Assembly (NCBI GenBank): GCA_963575745.1
Contig: CAUYUJ010017645.1
Coordinates: 10,001 to 40,849, forward strand
DNA length: 30,849 nucleotides
Direction of reading: 5' to 3'
Source of the DNA: Prorocentrum cordatum
Taxonomy: Eukaryota; Sar; Dinophyceae; Prorocentrales; Prorocentraceae
The position numbers and the translations under genes were made by a program. The notes beneath the pieces were generated by a model, which was not told where the DNA came from, made no database searches, and saw nothing but the letters and a program-made list of their open reading frames with translations. Shown here piece by piece: positions 8,700 to 16,784 of the stretch (position 1 is its first letter; every line of letters begins with the position of its first letter).

Positions 8700-9000
8700 G
8701 CCGCCCGGGGGCAGGGCGCAGCGTCGGGGTCAGCGTCGGGCTCGAGGCTTTCGGGCGGTGTCGTTGGATCTCTAGGGGGCCACATGCGAACCCTACCCCT
8801 ACCCCCCCGCGATTTCTGAGGGCGAGGGTGGGGTTCGCTTCGCTTGGGAGCTCCCGAGCGAAGTGAACCCCACCCTCGCCCTCAGAAATCGTGGGGGGGG
8901 GGTAGGGGTAGGGTTCGCATGTGGCCCCCTAATCTCGACGGCGTTCGAGCCTCGGGATGCTCTCCAGCAGCTGCGCCTCGCCGAGGGGCGTCCGGGGGGG
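8700..9000 (-). pseudogene. Coding-like minus-strand segment split by a palindromic insertion
   Basis: Minus-strand codons upstream of the 8773-8931 palindrome read LGEAQLLESIPRLERRRD and stop at once on TAG, the first three bases of the palindrome. Downstream of the palindrome, PTTPPESLEPDADPDAAPC follows in the same phase once the palindrome and one ATCTC copy are removed. Codons end mostly in G or C and the amino-acid mix is varied, unlike the surrounding arrays. Further upstream a run of ten C (minus strand, 8994-9003) separates this frame from another plausible one (AAVLDGLDPPP), suggesting a one-base slip. I recognise no family. It could be a disrupted exon, or two exons around an unusual intron. 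Confidence 0.35.
8773..8931. mobile_element. 159-bp near-perfect palindrome with perfect 5-bp target duplication
   Basis: It runs TAGGGGGCCACATGCGAACC to the exact inverse, with centre GGGAGCTCCC at 8846-8855. The two arms (78 and 81 nt) differ by three substitutions and a C7/C10 run-length change. ATCTC lies immediately outside at 8768-8772 and 8932-8936, so the element ends and the duplications coincide exactly. Its termini (TAGGGG) and duplication length match the M2 fold-back family although the interior differs. The G-rich arm GGGGTAGGGGTAGGG could form a G-quadruplex. High arm identity implies a recent insertion or ongoing arm homogenisation. Confidence 0.9.
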
Positions 9001-9248
9001 GGGTCCAGGCCGTCCAAGACGGCCGCCGGAGAGCCGAGGCATGGCCCCGGGGCGCCCTCCTGGCCACGTCTGGATCCGCCTCGAGAGCCCTGCCCGCCGG
9101 CTGCTCGTCGTCGCATTCTTCGGCGCCTGTGCGCCCCTCCTTCCTCTCGGCCTCCCCCTCCCTCCCTGCACGGCGGCCAATTCGCTATTTAGTGCCCCTA
9201 CCTAGCTGTTCGCTGGAGCGGAGTTCGCCGCCTCGCCGCCGACGTCAA

Positions 9249-9480
9249 AAGTGTGTGTGCGTGCGTGTGTGTGAGTGTGCGTGTGTGTGCGTGTGTGTGA
9301 GTGTGCGTGTGTGTGTGTGTGTGCGTGTGTGTGTGTGTGCGTGTGTGTGTGTGTGTGCGTGTGTGTGCGTGTTTGTGTGTGTGTGCGTGTGTGCAGGTGT
9401 GTGCAGGTGTGTGTGTGTGCGTGTGTGCGTATGCGTGTGTGTGTCTGTGTCTGCGTGTGTGTGTGTGTGTGTGTGTGTCC
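9249..9480 (+). repeat. (GT)n / (GTGTGC)n microsatellite
   Basis: About 230 bp of GTGT with regularly spaced GC and GA substitutions. It yields alternating Cys-Val frames on the plus strand and His-Thr frames on the minus strand. Alternating purine-pyrimidine of this length favours Z-DNA. Confidence 0.95.
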
Positions 9481-9779
9481 CTGGGCCCCTCTCTTGTCGC
9501 CGATGGGAGGTGGCCCGATGGCCCGCCCCGCCCGGGAGCGTGCGGGTTTCTATTGTCTTGCTGTCGGGGACCTCTCGGTCGAGGCATCCGCTCGGCATCG
9601 CCTCGGACGTTTTCTTTTTTACCATTCGCTCGGCATCGCTTGACGTTCGCGAGGATGAAGTCGGGCATGTCCTTGTACCGGAGTCAGATGCGAAAAATAG
9701 TCAAGCAATCATTTAGGGACGCTTTTCCGATTATAGTTGGACTATATTTGGGTATTGTTGTTGTTGAACATTATTAATT

Positions 9780-10450
9780 CTAAAGAATAATTATTGTTGG
9801 GCCCCCTGGTGCGCGCCCCCCCCGCCGCGCCTAGGCCGCAGCCGCGTTTTCATCATTTTCGTGAGGAAGCCTCAGGTAATTCGAGGTGATCAAGATCCGG
9901 TTGTTTTGTTGTAATCCGTTTTCCCTTGCAAAAAACACTATAAAATGACATTTCTTGTTCTAATATAATCAAATTTCAAGAATCCCTTGCAAAAAATAAG
10001 GTAAAGTGGACATTCGCGCGCGCAAGACGAAATCCTTCCAAAAGCTTAGTGTTCGGAGCGATTTTAACATAAAAACATCAAAAAACCAATGGTTTTTCAA
10101 CAAAAAAATGTCAAAATCTCATCCCGCGCGCTCTTGCGGATTCGTAGGAAAACCAACACTTTTTAAACATTTCTGTCAAACGGGCTTTTGCGAGCAACTT
10201 TTTCGAACTTCTGCGACAACGGTTGCGCACCTGCCAGGGCCATCATCCCTGTCAAATAATACCATGCGGGACACATTCGTTTTTTCTTCGCGCGCGCACG
10301 CCGAAATCTCCAAAAACCATTGGGTTTTTAAGAATTTTAGCACCGCGCATCATAAAATCACACGAATCGCACCGTAGGTCCTCGAAAAACACCTGCACGA
10401 CTTTTCACCTTTGTGGGTACGAACGTAGGCTTAACAACTTCTGTGGGTGT
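9780..10450. other. AT-richer island with hairpins and diverged internal duplication
   Basis: CCCTTGCAAAAAA...ACATT occurs at about 9925 and again at about 9982. CGCGCGCGCA..CGAAATC occurs at about 10014 and about 10292, each followed by a hairpin-forming A-tract (AAAAACCAATGGTTTTT; AAAAACCATTGGGTTTTT). This suggests a diverged duplication. A 123-codon plus-strand frame (10006-10377) spans it. Its composition (K/F/H/S) simply follows the AT content and I do not call it. Confidence 0.5.
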
Positions 10451-10663
10451 GTACTCCACGCCAGTGTAGTAGCCACGGTCGTCCGCAGGCCACGAAGTGA
10501 AGTGTCCGAACGTCATAGGGCGGGAAGCTGGGTGTGGGTGGTGGCGAAGAGTCGTGTGGATATTTGGTAGAGCTTGCACTGCCCCCCCACAAAGTGGGGG
10601 TATTGGCTGGCGTCGCATGAAAACCCTGGCACTGGTGAGAACACTGAGCGTTCGGGTAAAGTG

Positions 10664-10664
<1 letters not shown>

Positions 10665-10702
<38 letters not shown>

Positions 10703-10704
10703 GG

Positions 10705-10738
<34 letters not shown>
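10665..10738 (+). repeat. (GTT)n microsatellite
   Basis: About 24 GTT units with one GGT. It encodes poly-Val, poly-Cys or poly-Leu on plus and poly-Gln on minus, depending on frame. It lies 24 bp inside the M1 right end at 10762. Confidence 0.95.
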
Positions 10739-10739
<1 letters not shown>

Positions 10740-10994
10740 TAAGTTTTCGTTCAAAATACTTCTGTAGGGGGACATACCCGACCTACATAGTGGATCATGT
10801 TACAAGGCATGATCTTCCAACCTACTTTAGCCTTGATCACCAGAAGGAATTTCGAGCACCCGGAAAGTGCGGACATTCGAAAGCTTTCACGCGTCGGGCC
10901 CTGGGGGGCGATACTCGCTCGACGCTGCTTCGATACTCTTGGGTGCTCGGAATTGTTTCTGGGATCCGGCCCTTAAGTACGATGGGAGCAACAC

Positions 10995-11100
10995 AAGGCG
11001 AGGACCATCGAGGAGCATCTTGGTTCATCTTGCGAAGAAAAACAGACGCGCGAATCAAAACGTGCACGAGAGAGGGATGTCCGAGCGATGCCGAGCCCTC
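10995..11100 (+). repeat. Dispersed repeat R19, copy 1 (partial)
   Basis: GCGAGGACCATCGAGGAGCA, ATC.TGCGAA and CCGAGCGATGCC align with 13165-13305 and 22190-22335. The left end seen in the other two copies (CATCGCTCGGACGTGTG) is missing here. Confidence 0.65.
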
Positions 11101-11304
11101 CGCAGTGCATCGCCGACGTGAGCTCGATGTTCCCACAGACCCGTCGTGGCTCCTCGACGTCGGCCCCTGGGGCCCGCTCTCGGGCCCAGGAGGCATCAAC
11201 AACGAGCCCGGGGCGTTGGCTTTACGCCCTGGCGACGGGCGCGGGGCCTCCGCGGCTCAGTGAACGAAACATGCCATCGGGAGGTTGGGACCAGGGGCCC
11301 CGTC

Positions 11305-11508
11305 GGTGAGGGCAGCACAACCCGCCCCCATGCTCCACCCAGGAGCCCACGCCCGACCTGGTGATCCAGGGGCCCTGGCTGGAGGCGGGGGCCGTTGGTT
11401 GCCCCCAAGCTCCCAAATGACCACCCCCGACCCCCGCTCGGGCCCCTGAATCAACAGGTCGGGAGCGGTGGTCCTGGACGGGTGCGGGGGCGGCTTGTGC
11501 TGTCATCA
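11305..11508. mobile_element. About 200-bp imperfect palindrome
   Basis: GGCAGCACAACCCGCCCCC at the left pairs with the inverse of GACAGCACAAGCCGCCCCC at the right. Further in, CCCGACCTGGTGATCCAGGG (11352) pairs with 11440-11463. The arms exceed 65 nt with scattered mismatches. No target duplication was found. It ends where the TGTATG array begins. Confidence 0.7.
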
Positions 11509-11525
11509 GTCTGGCGACTTTTGAA

Positions 11526-12750
11526 TGTATACGTGTTCGTATGCATGTCAGTGTGTATGCATGTATGGATGTAGGTGTGTTGGTGTATGTATGTATGAGT
11601 GTATGTAGACATGCAGATATGCATATCTGCATGCATATATGTATGTATGTGTGTATGCATAGGTGTAGGTTTGCAGGTGTATATATATATATATATGTAT
11701 ATATGTATGCATGTATTCATGGTGTGTTTATGTGTGCATGTGTGTATGTATGTAGTTGTGTACGTATGCATGCACATTCCCATACATGTATGTATGTATG
11801 TATGTATGTATGCGTACGTGTATATGCATGTTCATGCGCAAGTGTAGATGTGTATGTCTGCATGTATGCATGTGTGCATGTATGTATGTTTGCATGTATG
11901 CATGTTTGAATGTATGAGTATATACATGTATGTCTGTATGCCTGTAAACATAGATGTGGCTATGTGTGTATGTGTCCCTGTGTGTTTGTGGATGCGTGCA
12001 TGTGTGTACTGTAGGTAGGGCGGTAGGTTTACATGCGTGCATGTATGTACGTATGCACGCACGTATGGATGTACGGTTGTATGGATTTGTGGGTGTATGG
12101 ATGTACGCATGCATGCATGTATGTATGTGTGTATGCAACCATGCATGCATGTATGTATGCACCCATGCATGAATGTCTGCATGTATGCATGTATGTGTGT
12201 ATGCACACATGGATGCAAGTATCATGCACGCATGGTTTCAACCACGTACGCATGCATGTGTATGTATATGCATGTGTGTATGTATGTATGCGTGTATGTA
12301 TGTAAGTATGTATGCATGTATGCATGTATGACTATATGAATGTGTGGATGCATGCATGCACGTGTACATGTGTGTATGTGCGCATGTGCGTGGGCACGCA
12401 TGTGTGTATGGATATGCGCGTGTATGGTTGTATGGTTGCATATCGATATGTATGCAGGCATGCGTATATGCATGTACGCATGTATGCATATATGCATGAT
12501 TGCATGCATGTAAGCGCGTATGCATGCATGCATACATGTACATACATGAATGTGTGTATGCATGCACATGTGTATGTATGCACGTATGCGTGTATGTATG
12601 TATGTATGCATGCATGCATGCATGCATGTGTGTATATGTGTGTGTATGTATGTATGTATGTATGCATGCATGCATGCATGCATGCATGCATGTATGTATG
12701 TATGTATGTATGTATGTATGTATGTATGTATGTGTTTAGTTCTAGGCAGC
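11526..12750 (+). repeat. 1.2-kb (TGTATGCATG)-type satellite
   Basis: The array is built from TGTA, TGCA and TGTG tetramers in varying order (GTATGTATGCATGCATG and similar). It is strongly asymmetric (T/G on plus) and contains many 6-8 bp palindromes such as ATGCAT and TGCATGCA. A (TA)n patch lies near 11680-11705. Met/Tyr/Val/Cys-rich plus-strand and His/Thr/Ile-rich minus-strand frames are artefacts. Confidence 0.95.
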
Positions 12751-12834
12751 TTGGGAGGTAGGTCGATAGGTCGCTAGACATGTATGTAAGCATGTATTTG
12801 CGCAGACTACGTACGTGCACAATTTCACACATAC

Positions 12835-12970
12835 ACGCCTGTATGCATGCATCCATGCATCAATGCGTACCTACATACATACAAACATACATACATAGAG
12901 ACAGACAGACAGACAGACCGACATACAAACATACATACATATTTGCATGCATGTAACCATACATATTTAT
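12835..12970 (+). repeat. Complement-strand continuation (CATACATACA / ACAGACAG)
   Basis: After an 85-bp unique spacer the array resumes with opposite strand bias: CATA and CAGA tetramers on the plus strand. The two parts are therefore in inverted orientation and could pair with each other. Confidence 0.85.
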
Positions 12971-12994
12971 GTGTTGCATGTGTTCCTCGATTGC

Positions 12995-13028
12995 GGCCTC
13001 TGGGGCCCGCTGCGGGTCCCCAGAGGCC
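12995..13028. repeat. Short GC-rich hairpin
   Basis: GGCCTCTGGGG at 12995-13005 is the perfect inverse of 13018-13028, with a 12-nt loop. It is stable, but no T-run follows and nothing here suggests a bacterial-style terminator. Confidence 0.7.
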
Positions 13029-13064
13029 TGAAGGGCTCGGACGTCGCCACCCGTCGACGCCGAG

Positions 13065-13144
13065 CGCGGGCCTCCGCGCGGGCCTCCGCGCGGGCCTCCG
13101 CGCGGGCCTCCGCGCGGGCCTCCGCGCGGGCCTCCGCGCGCCCC
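13065..13144 (+). repeat. 12-bp minisatellite (GGGCCTCCGCGC)
   Basis: Six to seven nearly identical copies of a 12-bp unit. Because 12 is a multiple of 3, all frames stay open through it, giving four-residue repeats such as RASA. Confidence 0.95.
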
Positions 13145-13164
13145 GCGCGGCGCCGAGCCCATCC

Positions 13165-13305
13165 CAGGGGCTTGGCATCGCTCGGACGTGTGCATTTTTC
13201 CTTCGGCGAGGACCATCGAGGAGCATCCTGGATCATTTGGCGAAAAAGCCACGCACGAAACCGAAAAAAGCACAGGGAATGGACGTTCGCGCGATGGCCA
13301 GGGGG
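13165..13305 (+). repeat. Dispersed repeat R19, copy 2, with inverted ends
   Basis: The left end GCATCGCTCGGACGTGTGCA and the right end ACGTTCGCGCGATGGCC are roughly inverted. The interior has GAGGAGCATCCTGGATCAT and ACGCACGAAACCGAAA. The same order occurs at 22190-22335, where the ends are ATCGCTCTGACGTGTGAGC and ACGTCCGAGCGATGGCC. This is consistent with a short TIR element. Confidence 0.65.
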
Positions 13306-13387
13306 TCGAGGCGTGCACTCGCCCGAGGCCTCGGCCGGGAGCGGCGGCGGCGGCTCTGCGGCGGCGCGCGCTGCGGGCAAGGCCCGC

Positions 13388-13570
13388 GGAGATTCGACGC
13401 TTTAGAACAAGGGGAGCTGCCGGGTTTGGGCCGTTTCCAGCCCCTGTGGGGGCCCTCGCTGGGCCTTGGGGCGGTCAGCACACGACGCAGGGCGCAAAAC
13501 CGACCCTGGGGAAGTGGTCCAGACCTCCGGGGCCCCCGCATCGAACAAATTGGAGAAGCCGGATGTCTGG
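13388..13570 (+). repeat. Dispersed repeat R11, copy 1
   Basis: Blocks in order: GACGCTTTAGAACAA, GGAGCTGCCGG, GGGCCCTCGCTGGGCCTTGG, GACC...CGGGGCCCCCGCATCG, AA.TTGGAGAAGCCGGATGTC. Full copies are at 23043-23215 (plus), 26335-26515 (minus) and 29905-30095 (minus). Partial copies are at 18225-18325 and 20340-20450. All encode similar peptides around PPGALAGPWGR and RPPGPTHRT in one frame. Confidence 0.8.
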
Positions 13571-13577
13571 GCCGACT

Positions 13578-13919
13578 GCGACTTGGGCTGCCTGGGGAGG
13601 GGCGCCCAAGGACAGAGGCGCAGTGGATGCTAGTGAGGAGCTGGCTTCCAGGGGCCAGACTATGTTTTGGTAGCAAATCATGGTGGCCTTGTTTACCCTC
13701 GCAATTCTGTCGTCAAGGTGTACTAGCGGCGAGTAGCGCTTGGTAATCGATGAGATAGTGCCGATTTAACGTCGAGTAGCGTCGACCAGCGTCGATTATG
13801 AGTCGATTGGCGCCGATTGAGCGTCGATGCGACCACGTCCATTGCGACTTGGACTGTCTGGGGAGGGGCGCCTCAGGACAGAGGCGCAGTAGATGCAGGG
13901 AGCTGGCTTCCAAGGGCCA
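13578..13919 (+). repeat. 80-bp direct repeat flanking a GCGTCGA array
   Basis: 13578-13657 and 13844-13919 are direct repeats (GCGACTTGG.CTG.CTGGGG, then GGACAGAGGCGCAGT). Between about 13745 and 13840 lies an irregular array of AGCGTCGA / GTCGATT words. Confidence 0.8.
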
Positions 13920-13961
13920 CGCTAATTGTGTTTATCCATATTCACTGCGCCGCTGTCAAGC

Positions 13962-14130
13962 AGTGGCGAAGCGTCCTGGCTCTCCTACCGGCCACACACG
14001 GATGTTCTGGTAACCCGTTGAGGTCTGCACGCAGTGTTCGTATAGCATGCCTGGCTGAGGCTGTCTTGTTTTTCAACACCTCTGGCTCATCGAGCAGTTT
14101 GTTCTGGCTATCGGAGCAGTTTGGGGACCC
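13962..14130 (+). repeat. Dispersed repeat R10, diverged copy
   Basis: AGCAGTGGCGAAGCGTCCTG is shared with 27528, and GGTCTGCACG and GGCTGTCTTGTTTT are shared with 22826-22992 and/or 27528-27750. The repeated TTCTWAGAAC palindromes of the other copies are mostly lost here. Confidence 0.6.
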
Positions 14131-14204
14131 GAGAGAATTTCGGTCTGGGCTTGAAGGCATGCGGGGACCGTGGGCCCCTGCTCGACACTGGGCTCTCGGT
14201 CGGG

Positions 14205-14408
14205 ACTACCGACATGGGCACGGAAAGAATGGGTACAATGCCCAACAGCAGTCCTTGTTCATTTTGAACAGGACTCGCTGTCCGTGCCGCCGCTGCCTGT
14301 GTCTATTTGAAACAGAAGGCCGCCTGCCCAACAGCGGCCGCTCATGGTTTGGGACAACATTTGCTGGTGGGCATTGTACCCATTTTTTCCGTACACATCT
14401 CGGGCGTC
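14205..14408. mobile_element. About 200-bp inverted-repeat element
   Basis: GAATGGGTACAATGCCCAAC (14227) pairs with the inverse at 14362-14404, giving arms of about 42 nt with few mismatches. Inside is a second hairpin: GTCCTTGTTCATTTTGAACAGGAC. Both arms encode the same short peptide (GKNGYNA.QQ) on opposite strands, which is simply a consequence of the symmetry. Confidence 0.75.
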
Positions 14409-14609
14409 CAAATTCGGGAGGGAAGCTCGAAGCTCCGAGACACAGTGGGCGTGGATGCGAATCTTGCCAGCGGCAGCGGCGGCGGCTCTGGGGTGACGGC
14501 TCGGCGGCTCGGCGGCCCCGGCATCGGCGCCTGCCCTCGACCTCGGCCCCCGCGGGGGTGCAGTCTCAGAGGAGGCAGGGGTGCCCCCGTACCGCCAGCC
14601 TGCGCCCTC

Positions 14610-14966
14610 CTGTCGGGGGCGGCCAAGGAGGGAGGTGATGACCAGGGGGGGGAGGAAGGGGGAGGAGGAGGAGGAGGAGGAGGAAGAGGAGGAGGAGGAG
14701 GAGGAGGAGGAGGAGCAGGAGGAGGAGGAGGAGGAAGAAAGGAGGAAGAGGAGGAGGAGGAGGAGGAGGAGGTGGTGGTGGAGGAGGAGGAGGAGGTGGA
14801 GGAGGAGGGGGGGGTGCACATCACGGCGTGGGCCATGAGATGTCCTCAAAGTTCGTGGCGCCTGTGTCCCTGCCCCCCTTCCCCCCCTCTGGGCCGCGCA
14901 CGCGCCGCCGGCCATGATTTGCGCCCCCCCCTCTTGGGCGCCCCCCTGTTGGCCGCCCCCGACTTC
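14610..14966 (+). repeat. Dispersed palindrome R16, copy 2, with internal GGA expansion
   Basis: The left end GGCGGCCAAGGAGGGAGGTG and the right part GGCCATGATTTGCGCCCCCC match 6337-6532 and 20468-20668. A (GGA)n array of about 165 bp occupies 14648-14815, exactly where the other copies have only a short G-rich stretch. Confidence 0.75.
14648..14815 (+). repeat. (GGA)n microsatellite
   Basis: GGA/GAG array with AAGA and GGTGGT interruptions, inside repeat R16. Confidence 0.95.
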
Positions 14967-15170
14967 TTTGTTTTGGGGGGGAGGGGGCCTCCTGGGAGGC
15001 CCTCGTCGTCACCGCCGGGTTCTCCTGGACACTGGTCAGAACGCAGCCCAGGGGAGGTCCCGGGCGTAACGGTGTCGGTACCTGTCGGCTTCCCCACAGT
15101 CGAGCCTTGGGGCCATCAAACATGGATCTGGGACGACAGCCGACCCCCAGGGAAGTGGTCGGAGTTCCGT

Positions 15171-15333
15171 CGACCTCCACCTTCCGAGCCTTCGTAGCAG
15201 ATGCCGCCGCGGCGCGGCCGCGTTGACCGCCGAGACCGCCGTGACGGCCTCGACGGCGGTCGCCTCTGCGGCCGCGCTAGCGGCGGCCGCTGCGCGGCAT
15301 CTGCCGCCCGGAGGGTACGGAAGGTAAAGGTCG
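15171..15333. mobile_element. 163-bp GC-rich inverted-repeat element
   Basis: The ends CGACCT..ACCTTCCG and the inverse CGGAAGGTAAAGGTCG pair, as do GCAGATGCC / GGCATCTGC and GCGGCCGC blocks near the centre, and GACCGCCG / CGGCGGTC. Mismatches and small indels are present. No target duplication is seen. Confidence 0.7.
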
Positions 15334-15711
15334 AGGGTCCTGGGACCGGGGTTTGAGACGACCACACAGTGGAGGCCAGTCCACAAGAAGCCTTCCACAA
15401 GAAATCAAACCCTGAGACCCCAGGACGTCCATGGATGTTTGGCGTGGGAACCTCGCGCTCTTCATCTCAAAATCCATCGAGACCCAAGAAACCCAGGGCA
15501 CGCTGGAGGCAAGCAGGTTGCTTCTTGGCATGGGTCTCCACTGTATCGGCGGGCGTCCAGAGCGGCGTCGGCGGATCCGCAGTGGTCCGGGGTGGGCCAG
15601 GCAGAGCTCGAAGCAGCAGGATATTGTCGTGATCTCGGGGGGTGCTCCAGGATTGCCCCAAGAGCTTTTTTCTTTGCTCAGGCTGCAGGAATGGTGGGCC
15701 GCCCGAGGAGG
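15334..15711. other. Low-repeat spacer, no gene
   Basis: A single-copy-looking sequence ahead of a GGA array. Overlapping open frames on three frames carry no recognisable motif. I see no repeat-family member here. Confidence 0.4.
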
Positions 15712-15865
15712 AGCAGCAGGAACAGGAGGAGGGGGAGGAGGAGGAGGAGNNNNNNNNNNNNNNNNNNNNNNNNNNNNNNNNNNNNNNNNNNNNNNNNNNN
15801 NNNNNNNNNNNNNNNNNNNNNNNNNNNNNNNNNNNNNNNNNNNNNNNNNAGGAGGAGGAGGAGGA
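15712..15865 (+). repeat. GGA array interrupted by a 100-N assembly gap
   Basis: GGA repeats at 15724-15749 and 15850-15865 flank N at 15750-15849. Exactly 100 N is the usual placeholder for a gap of unknown length, so the true array length is unknown. Confidence 0.95.
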
Positions 15866-15906
15866 ACGCGTCAACATGTACTCCTCAGGTACGTCCCTTC
15901 TCCAGT

Positions 15907-16000
15907 GCAGGTGGCGGGCGCTAACTCTGCGCCTTGTTGTTGGCCTTCTCCTGCTGTCCTTTTTTCTTGCCTGTCTTTGGCCGCAGCGCCCGCCACCTGC
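15907..16000. repeat. 16-bp perfect inverted repeat, 62-nt loop
   Basis: GCAGGTGGCGGGCGCT at 15907-15922 is the exact inverse of 15985-16000. The pyrimidine-rich loop contains CTTCTCCTGCTGTCC. It could be the end pair of a very short element. Confidence 0.8.
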
Positions 16001-16096
16001 TGAATGTGTTTGCTTCTTCGCCTAAGTTGTTGAACTTTTTTTGCACGTCACGAAAAAACGCAACGATCTCCGATCCATGTGTGCGCAACGAAAAAA

Positions 16097-16263
16097 GGAG
16101 GAGGAGGAGGGAGACGTGGAGCGGTGGAGGGGGGTGAGGTGGAAGATACGGAAGAGTAGGAGGAGGAGGACGACGACGAGGAGGGATGAGGAGGAGGAGG
16201 AGGAGGAAGAGGAGGAGGAGGAGGAGGAGGAGGAGGAGGAGGAGGAGGAGGAGGAGAAGAAGG
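16097..16263 (+). repeat. (GGA)n microsatellite
   Basis: Polypurine array with a short non-repetitive break near 16125-16160. It runs directly into the exon-like segment that follows. Confidence 0.95.
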
Positions 16264-16319
16264 AACGTATCCTGAGGCAGTTGCATCCTGACGTCATTCT
16301 CGCCCCAGGGATGTTAGCG

Positions 16320-16499
16320 AGGGCTGTGGTCCGCGGCCGCCCTCCGCAGGTCCGCGTCAGCGCCTCCGGCGCCACTGCGGCAGCGCCGGCCTCCAAGAAG
16401 GCGGGCGCGCGCGCCGCCTCCGTGGGCGCGTCGACACCCGTGCCGGACGCCGGCTTCGAGGAGGTCGAGCTCGAGGATGAGGCCGAGCAGGTGCCCTGA
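16320..16499 (+). CDS. Possible terminal exon of an unidentified protein (partial)
   Basis: The frame ending in TGA at 16497-16499 has codons almost all ending in G or C while positions 1 and 2 vary. It encodes an Ala/Lys-rich stretch (AAAPASKKAGARAAS) and an acidic C-terminus (GFEEVELEDEAEQVP). The TTCTCGCCCCAG at about 16299-16310 would serve as a 3' splice site just upstream. The same frame is open upstream through the GGA array, where ILRQLHPD faintly resembles histone H2B (LKQVHPD), but no other H2B feature follows. No family is assigned. It may be one exon of a gene whose remainder lies outside or across the gap, or chance coding-like DNA. Confidence 0.25.
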   Translation, partial: RAVVRGRPPQVRVSASGATAAAPASKKAGARAASVGASTPVPDAGFEEVELEDEAEQVP

Positions 16500-16784
16500 G
16501 TCTGAAATTGCAGCATATACGTCGCCCGTGGCGGGCCGCTTTTCAATCCCAGGATTTGTTGAGTGTCGGGAGAGCGTCGGGGTGGTGTGGTGCATAGATG
16601 TTTGAAACCCTTCCCGGAGAAACAACACATGTATACACCAGGGTCCCGTATACACCAGGGTCCTGTATACACCAGGATCCGTTTTTCTGTGCAAATTTTC
16701 GTGCAGGGCCAGAAAAAAAAGAGTCGGCGTATAGAGTTCGGTTCCCTATTGAGGGGTAAGACGTCGGACGGGGCTAGGGCGAGG
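16500..16784. other. Spacer with triple short tandem repeat, no gene
   Basis: GTATACACCAGG.TCC occurs three times in tandem at about 16630-16680. Otherwise I see no structure. Confidence 0.5.

Larger units (their letters stand above)
9656..10786. mobile_element. Possible long (1.13 kb) M1-type element or two unpaired M1 ends
   Basis: TGAAGTCGGGCATGTCC at 9656 is a good M1 left end and continues ...TAC.GGAG.CAGATGCG, as in the 24700 copy. CTGTAGGGGGACATACCCGAC at 10762-10782 is a good M1 right end (20-base core GTAGGGGGACATACCCGAC). About 18 of 24 end positions pair as inverted repeats. No other M1 end lies between them and no target duplication is seen, so they may be remnants of two separate elements. 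Confidence 0.4.

Noticed and set aside
9198-9716. His-Thr and Cys-Val repeat proteins
   Set aside because: Direct translation of the GT microsatellite.
11541-12761. Many Met/Tyr/Val/Cys-rich and His/Thr/Ile-rich frames
   Set aside because: Direct translation of the TGTATGCATG satellite on both strands.
12995-13028. Rho-independent terminator
   Set aside because: Strong hairpin but no T-run, and the DNA is eukaryotic in character.
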